From Brevundimonas subvibrioides (GTDB lineage Bacteria > Pseudomonadota > Alphaproteobacteria > Caulobacterales > Caulobacteraceae), in assembly GCA_002280475.1 (NCBI GenBank), contig NCEB01000002.1:1-64000 (forward strand): DNA of 64,000 bases, read 5' to 3'. The notes below the pieces were generated by a model. It saw nothing but the letters and a program-made list of their open reading frames with translations. It did not search any database and was not told the origin of the DNA. Both the position numbers and the translations under genes were made by a program. This document shows positions 43,215 to 52,187 of this stretch, one piece after another. Each line of letters starts with the position of its first letter. Within the stretch, counting starts at the first letter, position 1.

Positions 43215-44282
43215 TCAGTTGGGTTGAGGTTCCGTGGCCTGCAGCGCCGCCGTGGTGGCCTCGGCCGCGACCGGCGTGACCTCGGCCACGACCGTTCCCG
43301 GCTCCAGGGTCGGGGCGCGACGGACGACCGCCTCGGTGGTGCAGGTGGCCAGGTCGCGCACGATGTGGCGACCGATGCAGAACATGTCCTCATAGCTGGG
43401 ACGCGAGGCGGCCAGGCACTGGAACAGGTTCAGCTTGGACATGTCCAGGCAGAACTGGGCGTTCGCCTCGATCGACAGGGCCTCGGTGTTCGACCGCGCC
43501 TCATCGCCCGCCGCGCCCAGGGCGGCCAGGGCGGCGATGGCCAGGGAGTGAACCACGGCCGGGGTGAACGGCGCCTCGACCGCCCCACCCGTCAGCGACA
43601 GGCCGGCCCCGGCGTTGGCGGCGGCGAACAGGCGGGCGGAATCCTCGGCGGACGGCAGCATCTGGCCGGCGGAGATGGTCTTGACCGACTCCAGCCGGAC
43701 TTCGCGGCTGGCGATCGGCTGGGTGGCCCAGCGGCGACGCGGATCGCGGCGCTCCTGGATCGTGTAGGCGTCGCCCTCCACGCCCTCGGCGATGGCGGTC
43801 AGGGTGACGATGTCCTGGCCCAGGGTCGCGGCGATCAGCCCTGCGGCGGCGGCGGCTCCGGGCAGTCCGGCGGCATAGGCCGGGTCGCGCGAGATGTTGG
43901 CGATCATCTCGGCGCGAACGGTCGGGTCGACGGCATAGGTGCGGACGCCCTGGACGAACTCGGGCGACTGCAGCGCCAGGATCGAGCCATAGGCGATCAT
44001 GCCGCGCGACAGGGTCGCGGGATCGTAGGCGGCCCCCCGGCGCATGGCGGCCTGGATGGACTCGGCGTCCTGGAAGCCGCCCGCCGGGATCGTTCCGACG
44101 TCGCGGATGAAGCTGACGTAGATGGAGGCCGCGTCCGCGACGCCCTGGTTCAGGGTGACGGGTGGGGGTGGGGGCGGCGGGGCCTCGACGACCACGACGG
44201 GTTCTGGCTTGGAACAGGCCGACAGCACGGCGGCGGCGGCGATGGCGGCGAGCACGAGGCCGCGCGGATAAGCCAGACGCAT
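43215..44282 (-). CDS. Lipoprotein of unknown function, copy 2 of a tandem pair
   Basis: A 355-residue predicted lipoprotein (lipobox LSAC, then a Pro-rich linker of seven prolines). It is a paralogue of the gene just upstream. The shared parts are GGFQDAESIQAAMRRGAAYD, SRGMIAYGSILALQSPEFV and a C-terminal SKLNLFQCLAASRPSYEDMF followed by C-x-GRH-x-VRDL. Three Cys in the last block are conserved between copies. The function is unknown. Helical content is high and there is no known catalytic motif. The start is ATG 44282. Confidence 0.82.
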   Translation of the reverse strand: MRLAYPRGLVLAAIAAAAVLSACSKPEPVVVVEAPPPPPPPVTLNQGVADAASIYVSFIRDVGTIPAGGFQDAESIQAAMRRGAAYDPATLSRGMIAYGSILALQSPEFVQGVRTYAVDPTVRAEMIANISRDPAYAAGLPGAAAAAGLIAATLGQDIVTLTAIAEGVEGDAYTIQERRDPRRRWATQPIASREVRLESVKTISAGQMLPSAEDSARLFAAANAGAGLSLTGGAVEAPFTPAVVHSLAIAALAALGAAGDEARSNTEALSIEANAQFCLDMSKLNLFQCLAASRPSYEDMFCIGRHIVRDLATCTTEAVVRRAPTLEPGTVVAEVTPVAAEATTAALQATEPQPN

Positions 44283-44389
44283 GGACGATTTCCCCACGAG
44301 AACACCCCGGCGCTCTGCGTCGCCGGGCTACTGAAGGGGTTATAAGGCCGTCGCTATGGTTTGCCGTCCGTTAATCGCGACAGGCGAGT

Positions 44390-45577
44390 TCAACTTTGCG
44401 GCGCCTGGGTCTGGGCGTTCAGGCGCTGCGTCGGGGTGGGCACAGCGGTCTGGGGCGTGACGATCGCCGGAGCGGCGGACGAGGGCGTCGCCTCCGGCTC
44501 GCGAGCGACCACCGGGCTTTCGGCGTCCAGCGTCCGGGGCGTGATGCGCGGGGTGGTGTCGGCCCGGCTCTGGGTCGGGGCGCCGACGGTGATCTGACCG
44601 GTCGGCAGGGCGGCGCCGCGCGCGCACTGGCCCAGATCGCGCACGACGTGCCGGCCGAGACAGAACATGTCCTCGTAGCTGGGGCGCGAGGCGGCCAGGC
44701 ACTGGAACAGGTTCAGCTTGGAGCTTTCGAAACAGTCCAGACTTGCGCGGTCGTACATCAGGGCGTCGGTGTTGGACCGGGCGTTCTCGCCGGCGCCGTC
44801 CAGCAGAGCCAGGGCGGCCAGGGCCAGGGCGTTCTCGACCGACTGCGGATAGGGCGGCGTCCGGGGGCGGGCCGCCGCGACGTTCAGGCCCGAACCCGAC
44901 TGGACCGCCGCCGACAGGCGCGCGGCCTCCTCGGCGGGCGCGAGCGATGGCCGGCTGAGACCCCGCACCGTGTTCAGACGGGCTTCGCGCTCGGGCACGG
45001 CGACCCGGGCCCAGTCGCGACGACCGTCCGCCTGGATGGCATAGGCGTCGTTCTCGACCGAATCGGCGGCTTCGCGGAGCAGGCGGATGTCGTTTTCCAG
45101 GGTCCCGATGATCAGACCGGCGGCCACGTCGGCCCCGGGCAGGCGTCCCGCTGAGGCCGGGTCGGCGACGATGCGTGCGACCAGGGCGTTGCGGCTTTCG
45201 CGGTCGGTCGCGTTGGCGCGCACCCCCGCCACGAACTCGGGCGACTGCATGGCCAGGATGGAGGCATAGGCGACCAGCCCCCGCGACACCTGCCGCGCGT
45301 CATAGGCCGCACCGCGCCGCAGCGCCTCCTGGATCGAGGCGGCGTCGGCGAAGCCGCCCCGCAGCGTGCCCATGTCGCGCGTGAACGCCAGGTAGACGGC
45401 CGCTTCCTGGATCACATTGCTGTTCAGCGAGACGTTCGGGATGGCGGCCAGACGGGCCTGTTCGGCGGCGACCCGGGCCTGTTCGGCGCGCTCCTCCTCC
45501 GTCGGGCCGGAGGCGCAACTCGCGACCAGTGTCAGGGCAAGAACGGACGCGGAAAGCCGCGCGAAGGCGAAACGCAT
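44390..45577 (-). CDS. Lipoprotein of unknown function, copy 1 of a tandem pair
   Basis: A 395-residue predicted lipoprotein with lipobox VASC (Cys20) followed by a charged helix (EEERAEQARVAAEQARLAA). The middle and the C-terminal block LNLFQCLAASRPSYEDMFC match the neighbouring copy closely; the linker and tail differ (here Thr/Pro/Ala-rich). The gene lies 107 bases upstream of its paralogue and 82 downstream of prs on the same strand. An envelope role is likely from export, but nothing more can be said. Confidence 0.82.
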   Translation of the reverse strand: MRFAFARLSASVLALTLVASCASGPTEEERAEQARVAAEQARLAAIPNVSLNSNVIQEAAVYLAFTRDMGTLRGGFADAASIQEALRRGAAYDARQVSRGLVAYASILAMQSPEFVAGVRANATDRESRNALVARIVADPASAGRLPGADVAAGLIIGTLENDIRLLREAADSVENDAYAIQADGRRDWARVAVPEREARLNTVRGLSRPSLAPAEEAARLSAAVQSGSGLNVAAARPRTPPYPQSVENALALAALALLDGAGENARSNTDALMYDRASLDCFESSKLNLFQCLAASRPSYEDMFCLGRHVVRDLGQCARGAALPTGQITVGAPTQSRADTTPRITPRTLDAESPVVAREPEATPSSAAPAIVTPQTAVPTPTQRLNAQTQAPQS

Positions 45578-45659
45578 GTCAGGAACTCCCCTGGACCTCG
45601 TGACGACCAGACGCGCCACAATCGGCGGTTTTGAGGCGAAGTCCAAATCCAACGGCCAA

Positions 45660-46592
45660 TCAGTCGAACAGTTTCGACACCGACTCCTCGTTGGCGATGC
45701 GACGGATGGCCTCTCCGATCAGCGGAGCGACCGGGACCGTGCGGATCTTGGCGCAGTTGGCGACTTCCATCGGCTGTTCGATCGAATCGGTGATGACCAG
45801 TTCCTTCAGCGGGCCGTCGGTGACGCGCTGGACCGCCGGGCCGGACAGGACCCCGTGGCTGATATAGGCCGAGACCTGGGTCGCGCCGGCCTCCATCAGG
45901 GCCTTGGCGGCGTTCACCAGGGTGCCGCCCGAATCGACGATGTCGTCGAACAGGATGCATTCGCGTCCCTGGACGTCGCCGATGATGTTCATGACCTCGC
46001 TCTCGCCGGCCTTGGGTCGACGCTTGTCGACGATGGCCAGGTCGACGTTCAGCCGCTCGGCCAGGGACCGGGCCCGCACCACCCCGCCCACGTCGGGCGA
46101 GACGATCATCAGATTGCCGCGCTGATAGTGATCCTTGATGTCCTGGGCCAGGACCGGCGTCGCCACCAGATTGTCGGTCGGGATGTCGAAGAAGCCCTGA
46201 ATCTGGCCGGCGTGCAGGTCCATGGTCAGCACCCGGTCGGCCCCGGCGCGGGTGATCATATTGGCCACCAGCTTGGCCGAGATCGGGGTGCGCCCGCCCG
46301 TCTTCCGGTCCTGACGGGCATAGCCGAAATAGGGCATGACCGCCGTGATCCGTTTCGCCGACGCCCGCACCAGGGCGTCGATGCAGATCAGCAGCTCCAT
46401 CAGGTTGTCGTTGGCCGGATAGGAGGTCGACTGGATGACGAAGACGTCCTCGCCCCGGACGTTCTCCTCGATGACGGCGAAAACCTCGTTGTCGGCGAAC
46501 CTCTTCACCTGGGCTTTCGTCAGGGGCATGTCGAGGTGATCGGCGATGGCCTTGGACAGCGTCCGGTTCGAGTTGCCAGAGAGCAGCTTCAT
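45660..46592 (-). CDS. prs: Ribose-phosphate pyrophosphokinase
   Basis: A 310-residue enzyme making PRPP from ribose 5-phosphate and ATP for nucleotide, His and Trp synthesis. It opens [20 protein letters not shown], and shows [20 protein letters not shown] (catalytic flexible loop and ATP site) and the PRPP motif [14 protein letters not shown]. Length and motifs are typical of class I Prs. It is divergent from bamD across 201 bases, which hold both promoters. Confidence 0.97.
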   Translation of the reverse strand: MKLLSGNSNRTLSKAIADHLDMPLTKAQVKRFADNEVFAVIEENVRGEDVFVIQSTSYPANDNLMELLICIDALVRASAKRITAVMPYFGYARQDRKTGGRTPISAKLVANMITRAGADRVLTMDLHAGQIQGFFDIPTDNLVATPVLAQDIKDHYQRGNLMIVSPDVGGVVRARSLAERLNVDLAIVDKRRPKAGESEVMNIIGDVQGRECILFDDIVDSGGTLVNAAKALMEAGATQVSAYISHGVLSGPAVQRVTDGPLKELVITDSIEQPMEVANCAKIRTVPVAPLIGEAIRRIANEESVSKLFD

Positions 46593-46793
46593 CCGGTCAT
46601 CCTTTCGCCGTCATCACTCCGCCAATGACGACGGTCTGCCTGGCGCGCTCTTTACCAGCCGGGGGGTTCGTCGCAAGCCGTGTTCGCCTCGTGCGGCGCA
46701 TGGCGCGGCGCGAATGCCGGTGCTAGAGAACGCGGTCTGAAAATCCGGCTGCCGCCGTCAGGCGGGTCCGGTTGCGCGTCATGAGGTTTCGAC

Positions 46794-47636
46794 TTGCCGA
46801 TCTCCCTGCGGTCCTCGTCCGTTCTGGCCCTCTCGGTCGTCGCCGCCCTGACGGTGGCGGCGTGCAACGGCGGGAGCCAGCGTCCTCGCCTGGCCTATGA
46901 GGAGCGGCCGGTCGAGCTGCTCTACAACACCGGCTACGAGCGGCTGCAGCGCAACCGCTGGGCCGACGCCGTCGACTATTTCCAGGAAGTCGAGCGCCAG
47001 CATCCCTATTCGGAGTGGTCGCGTCGCGCGATCCTGATGCAGATCTACGCCTACTATCGAAACGGCAGCTACGAAGAGTCGATCGCGGCAGCGGACCGGT
47101 TCATCCAGCTGTTCCCCGGCAGCCCCTCGGCCGCCTACGCCTTCTATATGCGCGCCACCTGTCACTTCGAGCAGATCGTCGACGTGGGTCGCGACCAGGG
47201 GCGGGCGGAACTGGCCCTGGCCGGGCTGCGCGACGTCGCGCGCCGCTATCCCGGAACGCCCTATGCCACCGACGCGGTGGTCAAGATCGACCTGGTCAAC
47301 GACCAGCTGGCCGGCAAGGAAATGGCCATCGGCCGCTACTATCAGCGCGCCCGGCAGCCGCTGGCCGCCATCGGCCGCTATCAGGCCGTGGTCGAGAACG
47401 AGGCCTTCCAACGCACCTCGCACACGCCCGAGGCGCTGTATCGACTGGTCGAGGTCTATCTGGCGCTGGGCCTGAAGGACGAGGCGACCCGCAACGGCGC
47501 CGTGCTGGGCTTCAACTATCCGGGCAGCCCCTGGTACGCCGAGGCCTATGCCTTGCTGACCGAGGATGGCCAGCGCCCCGACACCGAGCCGACGGGTCGC
47601 CGCGAGAGCTGGTTGCAGCGGATCATTCCGGGCTGA
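46794..47636 (+). CDS. bamD: Outer-membrane assembly lipoprotein BamD
   Basis: A 280-residue lipoprotein of the BAM complex. The lipobox VAAC gives Cys24. TPR-like helices follow (LYNTGYERLQRNRWADAVDYF, quoted in part; RHPYSEWSRRA-like segment QHPYSEWSRRAIL; and FIQLFPGSPSAAYAFYMRA). The start is TTG 46794 with GAGG about 8 bases upstream. In many alphaproteobacteria bamD is followed directly by recN; here a BrnT-BrnA pair separates them. Confidence 0.94.
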   Translation: MPISLRSSSVLALSVVAALTVAACNGGSQRPRLAYEERPVELLYNTGYERLQRNRWADAVDYFQEVERQHPYSEWSRRAILMQIYAYYRNGSYEESIAAADRFIQLFPGSPSAAYAFYMRATCHFEQIVDVGRDQGRAELALAGLRDVARRYPGTPYATDAVVKIDLVNDQLAGKEMAIGRYYQRARQPLAAIGRYQAVVENEAFQRTSHTPEALYRLVEVYLALGLKDEATRNGAVLGFNYPGSPWYAEAYALLTEDGQRPDTEPTGRRESWLQRIIPG

Positions 47637-47673
47637 TCTCACGGCGCGAGCCTGCCTTGCGTCTGGTCGTTTT

Positions 47674-47683
47674 TGTAGCTACA
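47674..47683. promoter_or_regulatory. Palindrome before brnT, candidate BrnA operator
   Basis: TGTAGCTACA is a perfect 10-base palindrome ending 3 bases before the brnT start codon, with partial symmetry continuing into the flanking T and A runs. BrnTA operons are repressed by the ribbon-helix-helix antitoxin BrnA, so an operator here is likely, but binding is inferred. Confidence 0.5.
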
Positions 47684-47686
47684 TAA

Positions 47687-47971
47687 ATGATCGGGTTCGA
47701 CCCGGACAAGGACGCTGCCAACATCGCCAAGCACGGCGTGTCGTTGCGGCGAGCCGGAGATGTTGTTTTCGAAGAAGCGCTCATCGAAGCCGATGAACGT
47801 TTCGGCTATCGGGAGTCACGCTGGCTCGCTTACGGAGACCTCGATGGTCGCCTGCATGTGCTGGTCTTTACGCGACGCGATGACATCACTCGGGCGATCA
47901 GTTTGAGGAAGGCCAATCACCGGGAGGTGCGTTATGTCGAAGGCATCAGGCGTGTCCGAAGCTCCAGCTGA
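47687..47971 (+). CDS. brnT: BrnT-family ribonuclease toxin
   Basis: A 94-residue toxin with the RelE-like BrnT pattern: FDPDKDAANIAKHGVSL, then VLVFTRRDDITRAISLRKAN and HREVRYVEG. BrnT blocks translation by RNA cleavage and is neutralised by BrnA. Its 3' end overlaps brnA by 38 bases. The pair lies between bamD and recN, a place normally without such genes. A palindrome sits just before its start. Confidence 0.92.
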   Translation: MIGFDPDKDAANIAKHGVSLRRAGDVVFEEALIEADERFGYRESRWLAYGDLDGRLHVLVFTRRDDITRAISLRKANHREVRYVEGIRRVRSSS

Positions 47972-48230
47972 GTTCGATCTGGATCTGGACCAGGCACCGG
48001 AGTTGACCGCCGAGCGCGCTGCGAACTTGCGTCCCGCGTCGGAGGTGTTCCCGGAATACGTCCTCGCTCAATTCGCGCGCTCTCCCGGTCGCCCCCGTAA
48101 GCCCTCGCCTAAAGTCCAACTGACGCTGCGCCTTGATGCCGAGATCATCGACTTCTACAAGGCGGGCGGCTCCGGGTGGCAGTCGCGGATGAACGCGGCG
48201 CTTCGCAAGGGCGCGGGATTCACGGACTGA
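47934..48230 (+). CDS. brnA: BrnA-family antitoxin
   Basis: A 98-residue antitoxin. The disordered N-terminal part (acidic, FDLDLDQAPELTAERA) is followed by a ribbon-helix-helix DNA-binding domain, PSPKVQLTLRLDAEIIDFYK and GWQSRMNAALRKGAGF. BrnA dimers repress their own operon and bind two BrnT. A GGAGG site just before the ATG supports this start within brnT. It ends 70 bases before recN. Confidence 0.92.
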   Translation: MSKASGVSEAPAEFDLDLDQAPELTAERAANLRPASEVFPEYVLAQFARSPGRPRKPSPKVQLTLRLDAEIIDFYKAGGSGWQSRMNAALRKGAGFTD

Positions 48231-48300
48231 TCGTTCTCCGCCTGTTCTCGGCTAGACTGCACGGGATGCCGAATCGCACCCACGTCCTTCTGGCGCTCTC

Positions 48301-50013
48301 ATGCTGACCCGACTGTTGATCCGCGACGTGGTGCTGGTCGATGTCCTCGACCTGGAGGTCGAGGCGGGGCTGACCGTGCTGACCGGCGAGACCGGCGCGG
48401 GCAAATCGATCATCCTGGACGCCCTGGGGCTCGCGCTCGGCGGGCGGGGGGAGGCCGGACTGGTGCGGGCCGGGGCCCGGCAGGCCGTGGCCACCGCCGT
48501 CTTCACCGCGCCGGATGACGCCGAGCTGATCGCCCTGATCCAGGACAAGGGTTTCGAGGTCACGCCGGGCGAGGACCTGATCCTGCGCCGCGTGGTCTCG
48601 GCCGACGGACGCAGTCGCGCCTGGGTCAACGATCAGCCCGCGGGCGTGGCGGCGCTGCGCGAGATCGGATCGCGTCTGGTCGAGGTGCATGGCCAGCACG
48701 AGACGGTGGGCCTGCTGGACTGGAAGACGCACCGCGGGCTGCTGGACGCCTATGGCGGTCTGACACCCCAGCTGTCGAGCGTGGCCGCGGCGGCCGAACG
48801 CGTGAAGGCGGCCGAGGCCCGGCTGGAGGCCCTGCGCGCCCAGGCGGCCGACGCAGCGGCGCGGGCCGAAGAAATTTCGCTGAACCTGGCCGAACTGGAC
48901 GCCCTCGATCCGCGCGAGGACGAGGAGACCGAACTGGCCGGCGAACGCGCGGTGCTGGGCGCGGCCGAGAAGGCCGTGGCGGATCTGGCCGATGCCCGCG
49001 CCAACCTGGGTGGCGACAAGCTGAGCCAGAAGCTGTCGGCGGCGCTGAGGGCCGTCGAACATGCCCGCCAGAGGGCGACCCAGGCGGGCGTCGGCGACGA
49101 CCATCCGGTGCTGGTCCGCCTGACCAGTGCTGCGGAGGCCATCGACCGCACGATGGTCGAGGCCGCCGAGGCCATCGCCGAGGTCGACGCCGCCGCCGCC
49201 GCCTTCGACTTCGAGCCCGGGCGGCTGGACAAGGCCGAGGAGCGGCTGTTCGCGCTCCGCGCCACCGCGCGCAAGCTGAACACCACGGTGCACGCCCTGC
49301 CGGCGCTGCGCGTCTCCCTGCGCGAACAGCTGCGGCTGATCGAGGATGGGGCGGAGGCGATGACGGTCGCGGCGCGCGAGGCGGCGGCGGCGCGCGAGGC
49401 CTATGACGTGGCCGCCTCCTTGCTGAGCTCCGCGCGCGAGGCGGCGGCCGAGCGACTGTCGGAGGCGGTGGCCGGCGAACTGGGGCCGCTGAAGCTGGAG
49501 CGGGCGCGGTTTCGCGTGGCGCTGGAGCCGGTGGCCGAGGGGCGGCGGGGTCCGCTCGGCGTCGAGACGGCGCGCTTCGAGATCGCCACCAATGCCGGGC
49601 CAAGTGGCCATCCGGCGTTCGGTCCGCTGGACGCCATCGCCTCGGGCGGCGAGCTGGCGCGCTTCGCCCTGGCCATGAAGGCGGCGCTGGCCGGCCGGGA
49701 GGACCAGCGTCAGCCCGTCATGATCTTCGACGAGGTCGATCAGGGCGTCGGCGGTGCCGTGGCTGAGGCCGTGGGTCAGAGGCTGAAGCGGTTATCGACC
49801 GGCGGCCAGGTCCTGGTCGTGACCCACAGTCCCCAGGTCGCCGCACGCGGCCAGGCCCACTGGAAGGTGCGAAAGGCCGACGCCGACGGCCAGACGACCA
49901 CGACCGTCGACGCCCTGTCCGACGCCGAGCGCCGCGAGGAGATCGCCCGGATGCTGTCCGGCGCCGTCGTCACCGACGAGGCGCGGGGTGCCGCCCGCGC
50001 CCTGATCGGCTAG
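48301..50013 (+). CDS. recN: DNA repair protein RecN
   Basis: A 570-residue SMC-like ATPase for double-strand break repair. The N-terminal half has Walker A LTGETGAGKSIILDAL and the C-terminal half has SGGELARFALAMK (signature) and MIFDEVDQGVGG (Walker B), separated by coiled-coil arms of high Ala/Glu/Arg content. It begins MLTRLLIRDVVLVDVLDLEV. It belongs to the bamD-recN neighbourhood, now separated by brnTA, and converges with a small secreted-protein gene. Confidence 0.96.
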   Translation: MLTRLLIRDVVLVDVLDLEVEAGLTVLTGETGAGKSIILDALGLALGGRGEAGLVRAGARQAVATAVFTAPDDAELIALIQDKGFEVTPGEDLILRRVVSADGRSRAWVNDQPAGVAALREIGSRLVEVHGQHETVGLLDWKTHRGLLDAYGGLTPQLSSVAAAAERVKAAEARLEALRAQAADAAARAEEISLNLAELDALDPREDEETELAGERAVLGAAEKAVADLADARANLGGDKLSQKLSAALRAVEHARQRATQAGVGDDHPVLVRLTSAAEAIDRTMVEAAEAIAEVDAAAAAFDFEPGRLDKAEERLFALRATARKLNTTVHALPALRVSLREQLRLIEDGAEAMTVAAREAAAAREAYDVAASLLSSAREAAAERLSEAVAGELGPLKLERARFRVALEPVAEGRRGPLGVETARFEIATNAGPSGHPAFGPLDAIASGGELARFALAMKAALAGREDQRQPVMIFDEVDQGVGGAVAEAVGQRLKRLSTGGQVLVVTHSPQVAARGQAHWKVRKADADGQTTTTVDALSDAERREEIARMLSGAVVTDEARGAARALIG

Positions 50014-50017
50014 AGGC

Positions 50018-50425
50018 TCAGCGCGCGCAGATGCGGGACGGCGCCGGCGTCCGCTCCACCGCGACCCAGCAGGCCCGGTCGCGGTTGTCGCGGCGATAGG
50101 TGCCGCCGACGGCGACGCGCTCGTCACGGCTGAACACTTCGAACAGATAGCCTTCGCCGTCGGAGATGATCAGACGGTAGGCGATGTCGGGCCCGTCCAG
50201 CTGGAAGCTGCCGTCGCCGAACAGGGGCGTGAAGGTGCAGTTGGTCTCGCGCATCTGGCCGACGCTGCAGCGGATCTGGCGCGACCGGCCCGAGCGTTCG
50301 CTCGGCGCCACCGGCACGACCGAATAGCCCTGCTGTGGCGTGGCCACCGGCGAGGCTTCGGCTTCGACGGCCGCGGCCGTCAGGGCGAGCGACACGGCCG
50401 CGACGGCCAGGATGGATTTCAGCAT
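50018..50425 (-). CDS. Small exported protein of unknown function
   Basis: A 135-residue protein with a signal peptide (MLKSILAVAAVSLALTAAAV, about 24 residues in all). The mature part has four Cys (IRCSVGQMRETNCTF, RACWVAV, RICAR) that could form two disulfides, and a beta-rich segment YRLIISDGEGYLFEVFSRD. I do not recognise a family. The start is ATG 50425. It converges with recN, with 4 bases between stops. Confidence 0.72.
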   Translation of the reverse strand: MLKSILAVAAVSLALTAAAVEAEASPVATPQQGYSVVPVAPSERSGRSRQIRCSVGQMRETNCTFTPLFGDGSFQLDGPDIAYRLIISDGEGYLFEVFSRDERVAVGGTYRRDNRDRACWVAVERTPAPSRICAR

Positions 50426-50518
50426 GGGCCCCTCCACGGACGCGCGGTGCGCCGTTTCAGCGAACCATAGTCAAGCGTGGCCGCAGGTCCAGCGGCCGCG
50501 ACGACGCGTCGGAAAGTG

Positions 50519-51430
50519 TCAGGCTCCGACGCCCAGGATCCAGCCTTCTTCACCCTCGACCTGCGCGATCAGAGCCTCATCCGTGCCCTTTGGCGGGGCG
50601 AAGGCCTTCGACAGGTCCCCCTTCTCGTCCATCAGGGCGAAGGCTTCGGCGGTCGTGCGGACCTGGGCCTGATCCTTGAACTCGCCCTCGGCGGCGGTGG
50701 TCGGCCACATCGAGGGCCAGACCTCGGCGACCAGCACCGAAAGGGGCTCCACGTCGGCCGTGTCCAGCGCCCGCCATCCGGTGCCGAAGGGCCAGACGGC
50801 CGCCGACGGCCCCAGGTGCTCCAGCAGGCGACGCACCATCGGAATGCCGACCAGGGTCTGGCCCCCGACCGCGCCCGCGCCGTGCATTTGCCAGTTCGAC
50901 TTGGGCTGCAGCTTGCCCTTGCGCACCGCGTTCTCGGTCGCGCGGTATTCGGGGATGTCGCCGGTCCCTTGAGGCGGCTTGGTGGTGGTCAACCAGCGCT
51001 GGGCCTGTTTGGCCGGAGCGCCCCAGAGCGGATACGCCTCGTCGGTCATCAGCCGGTTCATCTTGGCCGCGACCTGATAGCGGTTGTTGGTGTTGTCGGG
51101 TTTGTCGACGACGTTGGAGGCCACGAACTTCCACACGGCCGACCAGGCCGGCGTCTCGGTCAGGCCCAGCCGCGCGGCCGTCCCGACCGGATAGCCGAAC
51201 GAGAAATCGAATCCCAAGAGCACCCGGTCGCCCCGCTTGGCATGGTCGGCCAGCAGGGTGCGGATCATGGCCTCACCCTCGGTGCGCGTCGCGACATTGT
51301 GGGTCTCGGTATAGAGGCGGAAGCGCACGTCGCGCTTGGCCACGCCGATCCAGACCGAGTTCTCGCCCAGCTTCTTGCCCTCGGCGGCGGTCCAGTCGGC
51401 GATGATATAGGCGTCGAACAGGCGGGCCAC
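50519..51430 (-). CDS. Conserved protein with possible RNase H-like N-terminal fold, function unknown
   Basis: A 303-residue soluble protein. The opening FDAYIIADWTAAEGKKLGEN with an Asp in the first strand and RVLLGFDFSFGYP recall the DUF429 / RNase H-like fold. A large Trp-rich middle region has no recognised motif. The start GTG 51430 is chosen for an AAGGAG site 5-6 bases upstream; the longer frame runs into a palindromic repeat. Neighbours give no hint of role. Some annotations link similar proteins to molybdopterin metabolism, which I cannot support from sequence. Confidence 0.6.
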   Translation of the reverse strand: MARLFDAYIIADWTAAEGKKLGENSVWIGVAKRDVRFRLYTETHNVATRTEGEAMIRTLLADHAKRGDRVLLGFDFSFGYPVGTAARLGLTETPAWSAVWKFVASNVVDKPDNTNNRYQVAAKMNRLMTDEAYPLWGAPAKQAQRWLTTTKPPQGTGDIPEYRATENAVRKGKLQPKSNWQMHGAGAVGGQTLVGIPMVRRLLEHLGPSAAVWPFGTGWRALDTADVEPLSVLVAEVWPSMWPTTAAEGEFKDQAQVRTTAEAFALMDEKGDLSKAFAPPKGTDEALIAQVEGEEGWILGVGA

Positions 51431-51496
51431 GGGGGCTCCTTGGGGCAGTCGCGGGGAGGGGTGGCGGACGTTTAGTCCGTCAGGCCCCATGCGCCA

Positions 51497-51655
51497 ACCC
51501 TCTCCCTCCCCCTCGGGGGAGGGCAGGCCGAGAAGCGGCCGGGTGGGGGCGGCAGGGCGATGCACAGGCGATGTCAGTGTCTGGCTCGCCGGGCCGCCCC
51601 CACCCGGTCTGCGCTTCGCTCCGACCATCCTCCCCCGAGGGGGAGGGAAAGAGAC
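51497..51655. repeat. Intergenic palindromic repeat (CCCTCCCCCTCGGGGGAGGG type)
   Basis: The outer arms contain CTCCCTCCCCCTCGGGGGAG on the left and CCTCCCCCGAGGGGGAGGG on the right. Inner arms pair GGCCGGGTGGGGGCGGC with GCCGCCCCCACCCGG. The element fills most of the gap between two minus-strand genes and resembles in style, but not exact sequence, the repeat at 1957. Its right end is 4 bases before the stop of the gene at 51660. Confidence 0.8.
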
Positions 51656-51659
51656 GGAC

Positions 51660-52172
51660 CTACTTCAGCAGCGCCTCCAGGTGGCTGAGCCAGCGGCGGC
51701 CCAGGCGCAGGGCCTCGGGCGGGGTGCTGGTGTGGGCGGGGGCGAGCGCGTTCCACAGCGCCAGTTCGAACTCCGGCCAGCGCGCGTCGGCGAACAGCAG
51801 CCGCAGCGTCACCAGCTCGGCGTCCGGGGCCATGACGTCCAGGGCTTTCCGGGGCTCGCCGCGACGGATGCGGGCGACCACATGGCCGTCGACGATGATC
51901 TCGCCGCCCTCGACCTCGTCGAAGCCATAGACCAGGCCGTGCGCGCCCCGGTCCCACAGGACGGCGACCTGTCCGCTGTCGAAATCGAGCCCTGCCGCCT
52001 TGCCCTCCGCCGGAGCCATGGCCTCGACCTCCGGCGGGCGGCCCAGGGATTTCAGCAGGGCGCGACGCAGGCGGCGCTGCGGCTCCATCCACCAGTTCAG
52101 CGTCAGGGCGGCGGTCGTCAGGGCGGCCGCCGCCAGAGCGACCAGCAGGATGACGCGCAGGGCCTCATCCAT
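51660..52172 (-). CDS. Hypothetical membrane-anchored protein
   Basis: A 170-residue protein with one N-terminal helix (about residues 7-27, VILLVALAAAALTTAALTL) and a cytoplasmic or periplasmic domain. The segment LDFDSGQVAVLWDRGAHGLVYGFDEVEGG and IIVDGHVVARIRRGEPRK, quoted in part, look beta-rich. No family is recognised. It lies 15 bases after xth on the same strand, so the two may be co-transcribed. Confidence 0.68.
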   Translation of the reverse strand: MDEALRVILLVALAAAALTTAALTLNWWMEPQRRLRRALLKSLGRPPEVEAMAPAEGKAAGLDFDSGQVAVLWDRGAHGLVYGFDEVEGGEIIVDGHVVARIRRGEPRKALDVMAPDAELVTLRLLFADARWPEFELALWNALAPAHTSTPPEALRLGRRWLSHLEALLK

Positions 52173-52187
52173 TCCGGGCCTCGTCCA

